NCBI GenBank assembly: GCA_029260755.1
Contig: JAJDCQ010000035.1
Location: 35,116-99,115, forward strand
From: Planctomycetota bacterium
Lineage (GTDB): Bacteria > Planctomycetota > J058 > JAJDCQ01
Length of the DNA stretch: 64,000 nucleotides
Direction: 5' to 3'
In this document: one piece after another, positions 13,042 through 23,289 of the stretch
Layout: each line of letters begins with the position of its first letter
Numbering within the stretch: the stretch's first letter is position 1
Notes under the pieces: generated by a model
The model's database searches: none
Told to the model about the DNA's origin: nothing
What the model saw: the letters and a program-made list of their open reading frames with translations, nothing else
Made by a program: the position numbers and the translations under genes

Positions 13042-14682
13042 TCACGCGGGGCGCTCTCCGTCGGCGAGGCCGAGGCGATCGAGCGCCGCGACGGCGCGCG
13101 CGACCGCCTCGCCGGGAGAGCGGTCGTTCCGGACCTCGACGACGGGGGCGTCGGGGCGATCGACGGGGCTCTTCCACCGGCGCGCCAGCTCTCGCCGGAT
13201 CTCGACGTCGGCGTCCGACGCGTCGCCTCGACGGGCAGCGATCCGCGTGCAGGCGACCTCGTCAGGCGCGGTGCAGACGACAAGCACGCCCGGGACGCCG
13301 AGGGCCGAGGCCGCGTCGAGGAATCGCCGCCGACGGGTCGGGTCGACGAAGCTGGCGTCGACGATGGCGCGGCCGCCCTCCAGGACGATCGCCTCGGCTC
13401 GTCGCAGGCACTCGGCGTAGGTTCGCTGGGTGTGGGCCGGTGCGTACAGCCCCTCGTCGACGCCGGCTCGCCCGCTCGTCTCGGGGGAGATCCCGGCGAG
13501 CTCCTTCCGGACGACGTCCGCCCGGATCAGGTCGAGCCCGGCGCGCTCGACGAGGCCGCGCGCCAGCGTCGTCTTGCCCGCGCCGGGGAGGCCGCCGATC
13601 AGCACGATGCAGGGGCGTCGCCCGGGGCTCTCGAGCGCCTCGAGGGCGAGGAGCCAGTGAGCCCGGGCGCGGCGCCGCGCGGCGTCCCGTTCGTCGGCGG
13701 GGATCTCGGGCTCGGCGAGAGCGAAGCCCTCGACCTTGGCGCGGACGACCGCCCGGTAGGAGACGTAGAAGGGGAGGAGGGCGCGGGCCTCGGCGTCGCC
13801 GCTCGCCTCGATCCACGCGTCGGCGAACGCGTTCGCCAGGTCGCGCCGGCCGTGGAACAGGAGGTCCATCACGACGAAGGCGACGTCGGCGACCGGGTCC
13901 GCGAACCGGAAGCGCTCGTTGAACTCGATCCCATCGATCGCGATCAGGTCGCGCGGCGGCTCGCGGTCGGGGAACGCGTAGACGTGGTCGAGGTGGAGGT
14001 CGCCGTGCGTCTCGCACGGCACGTCGCGTTCGGCGCGCCGCTGGATCCGCTGCCGGTGGGTCTCCAGGGCGGCCTCGGTCAGGGCGGCGACGCGGTCGAA
14101 GACGGCCTCGGAGACGGTCTCGCCGACGTGCCCCTTGCTCTGGGCGAAGTTCTCGGCGGCGTTTCGCTCGACGACGCCCCAGGTGCCGAAGTGCGCGATG
14201 CGGGGGCCGCGGGCCGCGTCGCGGTGGAACGCGGCCAGCCGGGTCGCGAATCGACGGAGCGGGCCGGCGTCGAGCTCGCCGCGCTCGAGTCGGGCGAGCA
14301 GGGTCGCCGCGTCGGGCAGGCGCCGCATGTGGACGGCCCACTCGAGGACCGGGCCGTCGGCATCGACGCGCAGGCGTCCGTCGGGGCCGCGTCCGATCGG
14401 GCGGACGTCCTCGTAGACCCCGGGGGCGAGGCGGCGGTTGATCCGGATCTCCTCGTCGCAGAAGTGGCGGCGCCGTTCGAGGGTGGCGAAGTCGAGGAAG
14501 CCGAGGTCGACCGGCTTCTTCACCTTGTAGACGTCGTCTCCGACCAGGAAGACGACCGAGATGTGGGTCTGACGCACCTCCACGCTCGCCCCCGGGTCGA
14601 GGCCGTAGGCCTCGCCGCGCGAGAGGTCTTCGATGATCTCATCGATCGCCAGCGTGTCGTGGTCCATCGTCTCCGGGCTCAC
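13042..14682 (-). CDS. Fusion of an aminoglycoside-phosphotransferase-like kinase and a P-loop kinase
   Basis: 546 residues. The start is GTG at 14682, with GGAGGG 7 bp upstream, so the gene overlaps the 3' end of hydA by 44 bp. The N-terminal half is APH-like (catalytic loop [10 protein letters not shown] at 226-235, metal-site block [15 protein letters not shown] at 249-263). The C-terminal half (about 357-546) is a small-molecule-kinase P-loop domain ([10 protein letters not shown] at 363-372; later [15 protein letters not shown]). Such bifunctional proteins recur beside universal stress proteins in anaerobic-response loci; their substrate is not established. Despite the family name there is no reason to call this drug resistance. 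The overlap with hydA means translation is likely coupled to the hydrogenase. Confidence 0.9.
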   Translation of the reverse strand: MSPETMDHDTLAIDEIIEDLSRGEAYGLDPGASVEVRQTHISVVFLVGDDVYKVKKPVDLGFLDFATLERRRHFCDEEIRINRRLAPGVYEDVRPIGRGPDGRLRVDADGPVLEWAVHMRRLPDAATLLARLERGELDAGPLRRFATRLAAFHRDAARGPRIAHFGTWGVVERNAAENFAQSKGHVGETVSEAVFDRVAALTEAALETHRQRIQRRAERDVPCETHGDLHLDHVYAFPDREPPRDLIAIDGIEFNERFRFADPVADVAFVVMDLLFHGRRDLANAFADAWIEASGDAEARALLPFYVSYRAVVRAKVEGFALAEPEIPADERDAARRRARAHWLLALEALESPGRRPCIVLIGGLPGAGKTTLARGLVERAGLDLIRADVVRKELAGISPETSGRAGVDEGLYAPAHTQRTYAECLRRAEAIVLEGGRAIVDASFVDPTRRRRFLDAASALGVPGVLVVCTAPDEVACTRIAARRGDASDADVEIRRELARRWKSPVDRPDAPVVEVRNDRSPGEAVARAVAALDRLGLADGERPA

Positions 14683-15997
14683 CGTCGTTCCCTCCGTCGG
14701 CGCGGACCCGCTCGAGCGTCAGGAAGTGCGTCGAGCACGAGATGCACGGGTCGTAGTTGCGCACCGCCTGCTCGGCCCTCCGGGTCGCGGCGTCGTGGTC
14801 GAGGTCGAGGAGGCCGGGGGCGAGCTCGACCAGGTCCTCCTCGATCGAGCGCTGGTTCTGGGAGGTCGGCGGGACGATCGTCGCGGCCGCGATGGATCCG
14901 TCGTCGGCGACGTCGTAGCGGTGGTAGAGGATCCCGCGGGGCGCCTCGGTGATGGAGCAGCCGCGCCCTGCGGTCCGCGGGAGCTCGACGAATGGAAGCT
15001 CGGGGGGCTCGTAGGCGTCGATGATGCGGAGCGCCTCGCCGAAGGCGTAGAGCAGCTCGACGGCGCGCGCGGTGATGCTCCGGAACGGATTCCGGCACGG
15101 CGGTGTCAGGCCCGCCTCGCGAGCGGCGTCGCGGACCGCCTCGGGGAGGCGGTCGAAGCTCAGGTTGATCCGGGCGAGCGGTCCGACCTGGTAGGTGCCG
15201 CGGTCGCGCAGGCGGGCGTGGAGCGCGGTCGAGCGCTCGACCTGCTCCTCGACGACGTGCTCCTCGAACTCGTGCGCGTCGATGGCGAGCCCGGCCGACG
15301 AGACGAGCCGCCCCTCGTTCATCGCGTACTCGTCGGGGTGGCTGAGGGCGACGAGCTCGACGTCGCGCTCGAGGTCGGGGAAGACGAGGCCGCCGGTCCA
15401 GCGCACCGTCTCGCGTGCGAACGCCTCGGCCCAGACCAGCTCCTCGCGCATCTCCGTGAGCTCGGCCCGGCTCGGCGCCCGGTGGAACCCGCCGACCCGG
15501 ACGTTGATCGGGTGGATCTCGCGCCCGCCGAGGCGCGCGACGATCGCGTTGCCGGCCTTCTTCATCCGGAGCGCCTTGCGGACGAGCTCGCCGTGGTCGG
15601 CCGCCATCCCGACGACGTCCTCGTAGCCGAGGAAGTCGGGCGCGTGGAGCATGAAGACGTGGAGGGCGTGGCTCTCGATCCACTCGCCGCAGTAGAGGAG
15701 CCGCCGGAGCTCCCGGAGCGGACCGTCGATCGTCACGCCGGCCGCCGCCTCGATCGCGTGGCAGGCGCTCATCTGATAGGCGACCGGGCAGATCCCGCAG
15801 ATCCTCGCCGTGATGTCGGGCGCCTCGCCGCGGTCGCGCCCCCGCAGGATCGCCTCGAACAGGCGCGGCGGCTCGAAGATCCGGAGCTCCACCTCGGCCG
15901 GCTTGCCGCCTCCCGGGTATCGGATCCGCAGCGCCCCCTCGCCCTCGACGCGGGCGAGCTCGCCGACCTCGATCGTCCGCGCCTTACGCTTCGCCAT
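14639..15997 (-). CDS. hydA: Group 3b-type [NiFe] hydrogenase, large (catalytic) subunit
   Basis: 452 residues. The nickel-binding Cys pairs are visible: [19 protein letters not shown] (Cys67, Cys70) and DPCISCSTH (Cys418, Cys421). A 28-residue tail after His424 is the expected substrate of the maturation protease encoded at 6797-7243. With a HoxY-like small subunit, an FAD/NAD(P) subunit and a ferredoxin-type beta subunit, this is the alpha subunit of a cytoplasmic bidirectional NADP-dependent (sulf)hydrogenase. Such enzymes evolve or oxidise H2 with NADP(H) and can reduce sulfur. Its start overlaps hydD by 14 bp. The L1 motif has Tyr where many hydrogenases have His; I believe this is usual in bacterial 3b enzymes but could not check. 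Confidence 0.95.
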   Translation of the reverse strand: MAKRKARTIEVGELARVEGEGALRIRYPGGGKPAEVELRIFEPPRLFEAILRGRDRGEAPDITARICGICPVAYQMSACHAIEAAAGVTIDGPLRELRRLLYCGEWIESHALHVFMLHAPDFLGYEDVVGMAADHGELVRKALRMKKAGNAIVARLGGREIHPINVRVGGFHRAPSRAELTEMREELVWAEAFARETVRWTGGLVFPDLERDVELVALSHPDEYAMNEGRLVSSAGLAIDAHEFEEHVVEEQVERSTALHARLRDRGTYQVGPLARINLSFDRLPEAVRDAAREAGLTPPCRNPFRSITARAVELLYAFGEALRIIDAYEPPELPFVELPRTAGRGCSITEAPRGILYHRYDVADDGSIAAATIVPPTSQNQRSIEEDLVELAPGLLDLDHDAATRRAEQAVRNYDPCISCSTHFLTLERVRADGGNDGEPGDDGPRHAGDR

Positions 15998-16778
15998 GAC
16001 GGTCCCCCTCGGCGGCGAACGGCGCGGCGGCGGCGTTGAAGGTGCGGAACGCGCGGGCGACCTCGCCGCTCGGGGTGCCCGCCGCGCGGAACGCGTCGCC
16101 CAGCGCCGCGGCGTTGACCGAGTCGGCTGGCCCGAAGCAGCCGTAGCATCCGCGGTCGTAGGTCGGACAGAGGGCGCCGCACCCGGCGTGGGTGACCGGC
16201 CCCAGGCACGGCGTGCCGTGCGCGACCATCACACAGACGGTCCCGCGACGCTTGCACTCGATGCAGACGCTGCTCGATGCGATCGCCGGGCGCCGGTCGT
16301 GGAGGAACGCGATGATCACGTCGAGGAGCTCCCGCTTGTCGACGGGGCAGCCGCGCAGCTCGTAGTCGACGCGGACGTGGTCGGCGATCGGCGTCGAGGT
16401 CGCGAGGGTGCGGAGGAAGTCGGGCCGCGGGTAGACGGCCGCGACGAGCGCGTCGGCGTCGGCGAAGTTGCGCAGCGCCTGGATGCCGCCTGATGTCGCG
16501 CAGGCGCCGATCGTCACGAGGCGCCTGGACACTCCGCGGATCTCGCGGATTCGCTCGGCATCGTGGGGCGTGGTGACCGACCCCTCGACGAGGGTCAGGT
16601 CGTAGGGGCCCCGGACCGAGCGGCGCGAGGCCTCCGGGAAGTGCGCGATCTCGATCGCGTCGGCGACGGCGAGCAGCTCGTCCTCGCAGTCGAGGAGCGA
16701 GAGCTGGCAGCCGTCGCAGGAGGCGAGCTTGAAGACGGCGAGCTTGGGGCGCCGCGTCCTTCGTGAGCTGGCGGGCAT
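15984..16778 (-). CDS. hydD: [NiFe] hydrogenase small subunit (delta), three-cluster type
   Basis: 264 residues. The proximal-cluster motif is near the N-terminus ([15 protein letters not shown]; Cys21, Cys24), followed by GACATSGGI and RGCPVDK, which complete that site. A Cys-rich C-terminal half ([35 protein letters not shown]) supplies two more Fe-S clusters. It relays electrons from the NiFe site in HydA to the flavin subunit HydG. There is no Tat signal, so the enzyme is cytoplasmic. It shares one base with the hydG stop (TGATG) and overlaps hydA by 14 bp, giving strict operon coupling. Confidence 0.95.
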   Translation of the reverse strand: MPASSRRTRRPKLAVFKLASCDGCQLSLLDCEDELLAVADAIEIAHFPEASRRSVRGPYDLTLVEGSVTTPHDAERIREIRGVSRRLVTIGACATSGGIQALRNFADADALVAAVYPRPDFLRTLATSTPIADHVRVDYELRGCPVDKRELLDVIIAFLHDRRPAIASSSVCIECKRRGTVCVMVAHGTPCLGPVTHAGCGALCPTYDRGCYGCFGPADSVNAAALGDAFRAAGTPSGEVARAFRTFNAAAAPFAAEGDRHGEA

Positions 16779-17605
16779 CAGACCTCCCGGACCCCGAGGA
16801 GTCGGCCGACGTGATCGAGGCGGTAGACCGGGCCGCGGCGGCAGACGAGCTCCGGTCCCATCTGGCAGTGACCGCAGAGGCCGACGCCGCAGTGCATGTT
16901 GCGCTCGAGGGAGACCCAGATCTCGCGGCGGGGGATGCCGCGCGCCTCGAGCTCGGCCGCCGTGAACCGCATCATCACCTCGGGCCCGCAGAGGATCGCG
17001 AGGCAGGCGTCCGGGTCGAGGTCGACGTCCGTGAGGAGCGTCGTGACGACGCCGACGTGGCCGCGCCAGGATGCGTCGGCGTGGTCGACCGTCACGCCGA
17101 CCTGAAGGTCGAACCGACCGCGCCAGCGGGCGAGGTCGGCCTCGAAGAGGATGTCGTCCGGCGTGCGGGCGCCGTAGAGGACGGTCACGCGCCCGTAGAG
17201 CTCCCGCTCGGCGATGATCCGCTGGATCACGGGCCGGAGCGGGGCGAGCCCGATCCCGCCGGCGACGAGGACGACGTCGCGCCCGCGCGCCTCCTCGACC
17301 GGCCAGGCCGTCCCGAACGGCCCGCGGACGCCGACGGTGCCGCCGCGGCGAAGTCGGCAGAGCGCCCGGGTGGTCGCGCCGACCGCCCGGATCGTGTGCT
17401 CGACGCCGCCGCCGCGGGCCGGCCGTCCGCTCACCGAGATCGGCACCTCGCCGGCGCCGAACGCGTAGAGCATGTGGAACTGTCCGGGCTCGAAGGCGTC
17501 GGAGCGGTCGCCGTGGTCGAGCCGGATCGTGACGACGTCCGCCGTCTCCCGGCGCACCGCGCGGACCGTCGCGATCGCCGGCCGCATCGAGTCGACCGCC
17601 GTCAC
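16778..17605 (-). CDS. hydG: Hydrogenase FAD/NAD(P)-binding subunit (gamma)
   Basis: 275 residues. The GTG at 17605 is preferred because it overlaps the preceding stop as GTGA; a longer upstream extension in this frame is low-complexity and lies over the neighbouring gene. The fold is ferredoxin-NADP+ reductase: FAD domain ([10 protein letters not shown]), glycine-rich nucleotide site ([16 protein letters not shown]), NAD(P) block ([13 protein letters not shown]) and CGPEVMM. The C-terminus has a [2Fe-2S] motif ([19 protein letters not shown]). This subunit exchanges electrons between NADP(H) and the Fe-S chain of the hydrogenase. Confidence 0.94.
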   Translation of the reverse strand: MTAVDSMRPAIATVRAVRRETADVVTIRLDHGDRSDAFEPGQFHMLYAFGAGEVPISVSGRPARGGGVEHTIRAVGATTRALCRLRRGGTVGVRGPFGTAWPVEEARGRDVVLVAGGIGLAPLRPVIQRIIAERELYGRVTVLYGARTPDDILFEADLARWRGRFDLQVGVTVDHADASWRGHVGVVTTLLTDVDLDPDACLAILCGPEVMMRFTAAELEARGIPRREIWVSLERNMHCGVGLCGHCQMGPELVCRRGPVYRLDHVGRLLGVREV

Positions 17606-18090
17606 GGGGCGTCTCCGCCCGCGGGGCTCGCCGCGAAGACGTCGAGCATCTGCATCCGCGTGCTCTGGAGACGGCTCTGCACGACGGGGAGGAAGCGCCG
17701 GTAGAGCTGGTAGCCGAGCTCGTGGTCGTCCTCGCACTTTCCGCGGAGGCACTTTCCGTCGAGGGCGAACGCGGCCGTCGCCTCGACCGTCCGGGCGTCG
17801 TACTGCCAGCGGTAGGGCGGCACCAGCCACGACCAGCCGAGGACGTCCGGCGGGTCGAGCGTCTGGAGGGTCACCGGACCGCGCCCGGGGACGTGGACCT
17901 CGAGGGCGACCCGGCCGCTCCGGAGGAGGTAGAAGTCGTCGGCGGCCCCCCCGGACTCGAAGATCCGTTCACTCGCGGCGAACCGGATGTTCCGGGCGCA
18001 GCCGGCCAGCAGCTCGACGTGACGGGCCTCGAGCCCCGCGAGGAAGGGGTGCTCGGCCAGCGCGGTCTCGATCGGTCGGTGCCGGGGCAT
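17602..18090 (-). CDS. Cyclic-nucleotide-binding domain protein without DNA-binding domain
   Basis: 162 residues, a single cNMP-binding (Crp N-terminal-like) beta-roll: [17 protein letters not shown], the [18 protein letters not shown] block and [13 protein letters not shown], then a C-terminal helix. There is no helix-turn-helix, so it is not a transcription factor by itself. It lies between the beta and gamma hydrogenase genes, 13 bp after hydB and overlapping hydG by 4 bp (GTGA), which implies a subunit or regulator of the enzyme. I recall similar small CNB genes in other group 3b operons; the role is unknown. Ligand-binding residues of the cAMP pocket are not obvious. Confidence 0.9.
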   Translation of the reverse strand: MPRHRPIETALAEHPFLAGLEARHVELLAGCARNIRFAASERIFESGGAADDFYLLRSGRVALEVHVPGRGPVTLQTLDPPDVLGWSWLVPPYRWQYDARTVEATAAFALDGKCLRGKCEDDHELGYQLYRRFLPVVQSRLQSTRMQMLDVFAASPAGGDAP

Positions 18091-18103
18091 CGTCGGTCGC
18101 TCC

Positions 18104-19267
18104 TCAGACCCGGAATCCCGCGGTCCTGGTGCGGGGCGGCGGGCTCCCGTCGCTTCGGAGGCCGACCACCTCGGCGGTGATGTCGATCGCGACGGGGCAC
18201 CAGGTGATGCAACGTCCGCAGCCGACGCAGCCCGACTCGTCGAACTGGTCGTGCCACGAGGCGAGCTTGTGGGTGATCCAGTGGCGGTAGCGGGCGCCGA
18301 CGGACGGTCGGACGCTCCCGCCGTGGATGTAGGAGAAGTCCATCGTGAAGCAGCTGTCCCAGCTCCGCTCGCGCCACGCTGTCGCGCCGGTGATGTCGGT
18401 CAGGTCGGAGACGCTGGTGCAGAAGCACGTCGGGCAGACCATCGTGCAGTTCGCGCAGCCGAGGCAGCGGGCGGCGATCTCGTCCCACCGGGGATGCTCG
18501 CGGCAGCCGTAGAGGAGCTCGCGGAGCCCGTCGGTCTCGAGCTCCCGCCCCATCCGGGACGCGGCGCCGGTCACGACCGCGGCGGCGCGCGCGATCTCGT
18601 CGCCGGTCGCCGCGCGATGCGGGACCGCCTCGAGGACGGCCGCGCCACGTTCGGTCGCGACCTCGATGACGAAGGTGTGCTCGCCGTCGCCGTGCAGCTC
18701 GGTCAGGGCGAGGTCGAACCCGGACCGGGCCGACGGTCCCGTGTCGGCCGAGACGCAGAAGCAGGTCCCGCCGGGCTCGCCACAGTGGGCGGCCACGATG
18801 AAGGCCTCGTCGCGGCGCGCTCGGTAGTGAGCGTCGGTGTGCTCGCTCCCGAGGAGGACTCGATCCTGAACCGCGATCGCCGCGATCTCGCACGGACGAG
18901 CGCCGATCAGGGCGATCGGCCCGGGCGCCGGCGCGGGCGGATCGAGGGCGAAGCCGCCCTCGTCGTCGCGGCGCGCCGTGAAGAGCTGGAGCGAGGGCGG
19001 GAGGAAGAGGCGCTTGGGCGAGTCGGGCCCGACCGCCCAGCCGAAGAGGGCGCCGTCGCCGCGGCGCACGAGCTGGCACCGCCCGGCGTCCTGCTCGAGG
19101 GTCCAGCCCGCGGGCAGATCGGCCACGCCGCGAAGCGGGCCCCAGACGATCGACCCGTCGCGCACGATCGGGCCGTGCGGCGCGAAGCCGCGCTCCGAGA
19201 GCGCGGCGATCAGTCGGTCGAGCCCATCGACGTCGAGGGCGCGAGCGTCTCCTGCTGGATCGGACAT
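18104..19267 (-). CDS. hydB: Hydrogenase/sulfur reductase ferredoxin-type beta subunit
   Basis: 387 residues from an ATG at 19267; a GTG at 19288 would add seven residues, and neither start has a clear ribosome site. The C-terminal third holds two [4Fe-4S] motifs ([18 protein letters not shown] and [17 protein letters not shown]). The N-terminal part includes a further Cys-containing block ([14 protein letters not shown]). This matches the beta subunit of group 3b enzymes (4Fe-4S dicluster/sulfur reductase family), which links ferredoxin or polysulfide to the complex. It is the first gene of the leftward operon and is transcribed away from hypF across a 240-bp gap. Confidence 0.94.
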   Translation of the reverse strand: MSDPAGDARALDVDGLDRLIAALSERGFAPHGPIVRDGSIVWGPLRGVADLPAGWTLEQDAGRCQLVRRGDGALFGWAVGPDSPKRLFLPPSLQLFTARRDDEGGFALDPPAPAPGPIALIGARPCEIAAIAVQDRVLLGSEHTDAHYRARRDEAFIVAAHCGEPGGTCFCVSADTGPSARSGFDLALTELHGDGEHTFVIEVATERGAAVLEAVPHRAATGDEIARAAAVVTGAASRMGRELETDGLRELLYGCREHPRWDEIAARCLGCANCTMVCPTCFCTSVSDLTDITGATAWRERSWDSCFTMDFSYIHGGSVRPSVGARYRHWITHKLASWHDQFDESGCVGCGRCITWCPVAIDITAEVVGLRSDGSPPPRTRTAGFRV

Positions 19268-19508
19268 GGGTCGACCGGAAGCACGCACGGTGCCGAACGA
19301 GAACGGCCGGCCTGGCGCGGCGAATCCGCTCGCGGCGCCCGGCGGGCCGGGGAGAATTCACGGGTGACCGTGAGATTTCCCCCGGCGCTCGCGGGCTCGT
19401 GGGGGCGACTGGCCGCCTCCTCGCGGACGGAGTGGACCCGGGGGCTGGTCGCCGAATTGCGATGCCCGGCGACTCGCTCGGTGAGCGACTCGGAGGCGAC
19501 GCGTATCC
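19268..19508. promoter_or_regulatory. Divergent control region between hydB and hypF
   Basis: 240 bp with no gene, from which the hydrogenase/PFOR operon runs left and the hyp-rnf operon runs right. It should contain both promoters and is the natural place for joint oxygen or redox control. I see no clear -35/-10 pair and no FNR-like TTGAT-N4-ATCAA box. The one striking element is the dyad listed separately at 19358-19373. Confidence 0.6.
19358..19373. promoter_or_regulatory. Candidate operator: dyad TCACGG-N4-CCGTGA
   Basis: TCACGGGTGACCGTGA is a perfect 6+4+6 inverted repeat lying 90 bp from hydB and 135 bp from hypF. Size and symmetry fit a dimeric HTH regulator of the Crp/FNR or TetR kind. 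No second copy was spotted elsewhere in the window, so this is only a candidate. Confidence 0.4.
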
Positions 19509-21887
19509 ATGACGATCCTCGAGGCCGGCGAACGGGGCCGCCTTTCCGCGCTCGATGAGCCGCCCGCCGGGGCGCGCCGGTTCGTCATCACCGGACGGGT
19601 GCAGGGCGTCGGCTTCCGTCCGTTCGTCCACGCGGTCGCGCGGCGCCTCGGTCTGGGCGGCCACGTCCGGAACCGTGGCGCGGCGGTGGAGATCGTCGCC
19701 GCCGGCGATCCGGACGCGCTCGACGCCTTCACCGAGGCGCTCCACCGCGATGCGCCGCCCCTCGCCCGGGTTCGCTCGATCGAGTCGCGCGAGCTGGCGC
19801 CGTCCGAGACGCCGGCGCCGGGCCCCCTCCGGATCCTCGAGAGCGCCGGGCGCTCGGGCGGGCGGGAGGTGGCGCTGTTCGCCCCCGACGTCGCCGTGTG
19901 CTCGCCCTGCCTCGCCGAGGTCGACGATCCGGCCGATCGCCGGGCCGGTCACCCGTTCGCGAGCTGCACCGACTGCGGGCCGCGCTACACGATCGCGACC
20001 GCGGCGCCGTTCGACCGCGAGCGCACGACGATGGCGCCGCTGCCGCGCTGCGCCCGGTGCGACGCGGAGTACGGCGACCCCTCCGACCGTCGCCATCACG
20101 CGCAGACGGTCGCCTGCCCCGACTGCGGCCCCCGGCTCGCGCTCGTCACGGGCGACGGGGAGCGTCAGGTCGGCGACCCGATCGAGCTCGCCGCGCGCCG
20201 CCTCGCTCGCGGAGGGATCGTCGCGGTGAAGGGCATCGGCGGCTACCACCTCGCCGTCGACGCGACCGACGAGGACGCGGTCGCGACCCTGCGGCGGCGC
20301 AAGGCGCGGGACGCGAGGCCGTTCGCCGTCCTCGTCGCCGACCTCGCCGCGGCCCGCGCGCTCGGACGGGTCGGCTCGCTCGAGGAGCGCCTGCTCGCCT
20401 CCGCGGTCGCGCCGATCGTCCTCCTCGATCGGGCAGCCGGATCGAGCGCCCTCGCCCCGTCGGTCGCGCCCGGCGTCCCCGGGGTCGGGGTGATGCTGCC
20501 GTCGACGCCGCTCCACCATCTGCTCGCGCGCCGGGTCGGGCGTCCGCTCGTGCTCACGAGCGGCAACCTCGCCGGCGAGCCGATCGTGCTCGACGATGCC
20601 GACGCGCGGGAGCGCCTCGGGGCGATCGCCGACGCCCTCCTCGTCCACGACCGCGCCATCCGGGTCCGGTGCGACGACTCGGTCGTCCGGCCGATCGCGG
20701 GGGGGCCGTGCTGGATCCGTCGGAGCCGGGGTCGCGTGCCGGCGCCGATCACGCTGCCGCGACCTCTCGCCGCGCCGACCCTCGCCGCGGGGGGACATCA
20801 GAAGGCGGTCATCGCCCTCGGCGCGGGCGACCAGGCGACGCCCGGGCCCCACGTCGGCGACCTCGACTCGCTCCGCGCGGTCGCCGCCCTCGACGAGGCG
20901 CTCGCCCACGCGCTCGCCCTCGGCGGGCCGGAGCCATCCCGCGTCGTCCACGACGCGCATCCCGGCTACGCCTCGACCGCGTGGGCGCGCGCGCTGGCGA
21001 CCGCGCGTGGTCTCGAGACGATCGCCGTCCAGCATCACCACGCCCACGTCGCCGCGGCGATGGCGGAGCACGGGCTGGTCGGGCCGGTGATCGGGGTGGC
21101 CCTCGACGGCGCCGGCTGGGGGCCCGACGGGACGGTCTGGGGCGGGGAGATCCTCGTCGCCGACCTCGCGCGGTTCCGGCGCGCGGCCCATCTGCGGACG
21201 GTGCCGCAGCCCGGCGGCGACCGGGCGGCGCGCGAGCCGTGGCGGATGGCAGTCGTCCACCTCGACGCCGCCGGGATCGACGTCGCCGCGCGGGCGCTCG
21301 GTCGCCGCGCGGCGCCGCGCGCGCTCGCCGCGGTCCGCCGGATGGCCGCGCGCGGCGTGAACGCGCCGCTCACATCGAGCGCCGGCCGACTCTTCGACGC
21401 GGTCGCGGCGATCGTCGTCGACGACGGGAGCCTCGACCGGATCGCGTTCGAGGGGCAGGCGGCGGTGCGTCTCGAGGCGCTCGCCCTGACCGACGACGCG
21501 GCGGAGCCGTTCCCGTTCGCGATCGACGCTCCGGACGGCGACGTGCCGCTGCGCCTCGACCCGCGGCCCCTCGTCGCCGCCGCCGCCCGGGCGGTCGATG
21601 CGGGCGCGCCGCGCGCGCGGATCGCGCGCCGGTTCCACCTCGGCCTGGCCGCGATGCTGGCCGCCGCCGTGGGGCGGATCCGGGCGGCGGACGGGCCCGC
21701 CGACGTCGTCCTCACCGGCGGGTGCTTCCAGAACGCGCTCCTGACCGAGGAGACCGCCCGGCGGCTGCGCGCCGCGGGGCTCACGGTTCACCTCCATCGC
21801 GAGCTGCCGCCGAACGACGGCGGCCTCTGCGTCGGGCAGCTCGCCGTGGTCGCCGGCCGCGACGCGGCCGCGCGGGCGAGGAGCTGA
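19509..21887 (+). CDS. hypF: Carbamoyltransferase HypF (hydrogenase CN-ligand synthesis)
   Basis: 792 residues. HypF uses carbamoyl phosphate and ATP to carbamoylate HypE, the precursor of the cyanide ligands. Domains in order: acylphosphatase (about 24-110, [19 protein letters not shown]), two zinc fingers (CSPCLAEV with [18 protein letters not shown] with CPDCGPRL), YrdC-like adenylate domain ([28 protein letters not shown]) and Kae1-like domain ([38 protein letters not shown]). All expected catalytic blocks are present. GGAGG lies 12 nt upstream of the ATG. First gene of the rightward hyp-rnf run; hypC follows after 5 bp. Confidence 0.97.
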   Translation: MTILEAGERGRLSALDEPPAGARRFVITGRVQGVGFRPFVHAVARRLGLGGHVRNRGAAVEIVAAGDPDALDAFTEALHRDAPPLARVRSIESRELAPSETPAPGPLRILESAGRSGGREVALFAPDVAVCSPCLAEVDDPADRRAGHPFASCTDCGPRYTIATAAPFDRERTTMAPLPRCARCDAEYGDPSDRRHHAQTVACPDCGPRLALVTGDGERQVGDPIELAARRLARGGIVAVKGIGGYHLAVDATDEDAVATLRRRKARDARPFAVLVADLAAARALGRVGSLEERLLASAVAPIVLLDRAAGSSALAPSVAPGVPGVGVMLPSTPLHHLLARRVGRPLVLTSGNLAGEPIVLDDADARERLGAIADALLVHDRAIRVRCDDSVVRPIAGGPCWIRRSRGRVPAPITLPRPLAAPTLAAGGHQKAVIALGAGDQATPGPHVGDLDSLRAVAALDEALAHALALGGPEPSRVVHDAHPGYASTAWARALATARGLETIAVQHHHAHVAAAMAEHGLVGPVIGVALDGAGWGPDGTVWGGEILVADLARFRRAAHLRTVPQPGGDRAAREPWRMAVVHLDAAGIDVAARALGRRAAPRALAAVRRMAARGVNAPLTSSAGRLFDAVAAIVVDDGSLDRIAFEGQAAVRLEALALTDDAAEPFPFAIDAPDGDVPLRLDPRPLVAAAARAVDAGAPRARIARRFHLGLAAMLAAAVGRIRAADGPADVVLTGGCFQNALLTEETARRLRAAGLTVHLHRELPPNDGGLCVGQLAVVAGRDAAARARS

Positions 21888-21892
21888 CGCCC

Positions 21893-22171
21893 ATGTGCCT
21901 CGGGATCCCGGGTCAGGTCGTGGAGCTCGACGCGGGCGGCGAGCTCCTCATGGGCAAGGTCGCGTTCGGCGGCGTCCGGCGGCGGGTCTGCCTCGCCCAC
22001 GTCGCGGACGCGCGGCCGGGCGACTGGGTGCTCGTCCACGTCGGGTTCGCGATCGGCCGGATCGACGAGGCCGAGGCGGCCCGCGTGTTCGAGCTGCTCG
22101 AGGCGATGGGCGAGGCGCGCGTTCCCGACGGCCCAGTCGACGCCCCCCTCGACGCAGGGTCCCGACCATGA
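21893..22171 (+). CDS. hypC: Hydrogenase assembly chaperone HypC/HupF
   Basis: 92 residues beginning [12 protein letters not shown]; the N-terminal Cys2 is the residue that binds iron and Hyp[14 protein letters not shown] and [17 protein letters not shown] are typical of the family. The acidic/Pro-rich C-terminal tail is ordinary. It overlaps hypD by 4 bp (ATGA). It carries the Fe(CN)2CO unit between HypD and HydA. Confidence 0.97.
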   Translation: MCLGIPGQVVELDAGGELLMGKVAFGGVRRRVCLAHVADARPGDWVLVHVGFAIGRIDEAEAARVFELLEAMGEARVPDGPVDAPLDAGSRP

Positions 22172-23289
22172 GGTACCTCGACGAGTACCGAGACCCCGTC
22201 GCCGCCCGGCGGCTCGCCGACGCGATCGCCGTCGCGGCGACCCGGCCGTGGACGATCATGGAGGTCTGCGGCGGGCAGACGCATGCGATCGTGCGTCACG
22301 GGATCGATGAGCTCCTGCCCGACGCGGTCGAGCTCGTTCACGGGCCGGGGTGTCCGGTCTGCGTCACGTCGCTCGAGACGATCGATCGGGCCCACGCGAT
22401 CGCGTCGCGGCCGGGGGTGATCCTCTGCTCGTTCGGCGACATGCTCCGGGTGCCGGGCAGCCGCGGCGACCTCCTCGCCGCCCGGGCGGCGGGCGCCGAC
22501 GTCCGGGTCGTCTACGGACCGCTCGACGCCGTGGAGATCGCCGCGAAGAACCCCGACGCGCAGGTCGTCTTCTTCGCCGTCGGCTTCGAGACGACCGCTC
22601 CGGCGAACGCCACCGCGATCTGGCTCGCCAGGCGCCGCGGGCTGAGCAACTTCAGCGCCCTCGTCAGCCACGTCCTCGTGCCGCCGGCGATCCGGGCCAT
22701 CCTGGGCGACCCGCGCAACCGGGTGCAGGCGTTCCTCGGCCCCGGGCACGTCTGCGCGATCGTCGGCGTGACCCAGTACGAGCTGATCGCCGCCGAGCAC
22801 CGGGTCCCGATCGTGATCGCGGGGTTCGAGCCGCTCGATCTCCTCGACGGCATCCTCCTCGCGGTCCGTCAGCTCGAGGCGGGCCGGGCGGAGGTCGAGA
22901 ACGCCTACGCCCGCGTCGTCGCGCGCGAGGGGAACCGGCGCGCCGTCGCGATCCTCGACGAGGTCTTCGAGGTCGCCGACCGGACGTGGCGCGGGGTCGG
23001 CCCGATCCCGGCCAGCGGCTACCGGCTCCGCCCCGAGTTTCACGAGCACGACGCCGAGCGGCTCTTCGAGGTCGAGACGATCACGACGGCCGAGAGCTCC
23101 CTGTGTCGGGCGGGGGAGATCCTCCAGGGCCGGCTCCGGCCGACCGATTGCCCCGCCTTCGGGCGCGAGTGCACACCCCGGACGCCGCTCGGCGCCACGA
23201 TGGTCAGCGCCGAGGGCGCCTGCGCCGCCTACTGGGCCTGCGGCCGGCGGTCCGAGCCGGCCCACGACGCCGAGGAGGTGAGGGCGTGA
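22168..23289 (+). CDS. hypD: Hydrogenase formation protein HypD (Fe-S scaffold for Fe(CN)2CO)
   Basis: 373 residues, normal length. Family motifs are intact: [47 protein letters not shown], and the C-terminal Cys region ([21 protein letters not shown]) that ligates the [4Fe-4S] cluster. Start ATG overlaps the hypC stop by 4 bp and its own stop overlaps the hypE GTG by 4 bp. Confidence 0.97.
   Translation: MRYLDEYRDPVAARRLADAIAVAATRPWTIMEVCGGQTHAIVRHGIDELLPDAVELVHGPGCPVCVTSLETIDRAHAIASRPGVILCSFGDMLRVPGSRGDLLAARAAGADVRVVYGPLDAVEIAAKNPDAQVVFFAVGFETTAPANATAIWLARRRGLSNFSALVSHVLVPPAIRAILGDPRNRVQAFLGPGHVCAIVGVTQYELIAAEHRVPIVIAGFEPLDLLDGILLAVRQLEAGRAEVENAYARVVAREGNRRAVAILDEVFEVADRTWRGVGPIPASGYRLRPEFHEHDAERLFEVETITTAESSLCRAGEILQGRLRPTDCPAFGRECTPRTPLGATMVSAEGACAAYWACGRRSEPAHDAEEVRA

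Noticed and set aside
13042..14682. Aminoglycoside resistance gene
   Set aside because: The APH fold is shared by many kinases; the P-loop fusion and hydrogenase/USP context argue against drug modification.
15780..15810. Tyr for His in the L1 motif of HydA as a sign of inactivation
   Set aside because: Both Cys pairs and the neighbouring blocks are intact, and I believe this variant is usual in bacterial group 3b enzymes; not a reason to doubt activity.
17871..21797. Long minus-strand ORF (1308 codons) opposite hypF
   Set aside because: Low-complexity Arg-rich translation and antisense to an intact HypF with all motifs.
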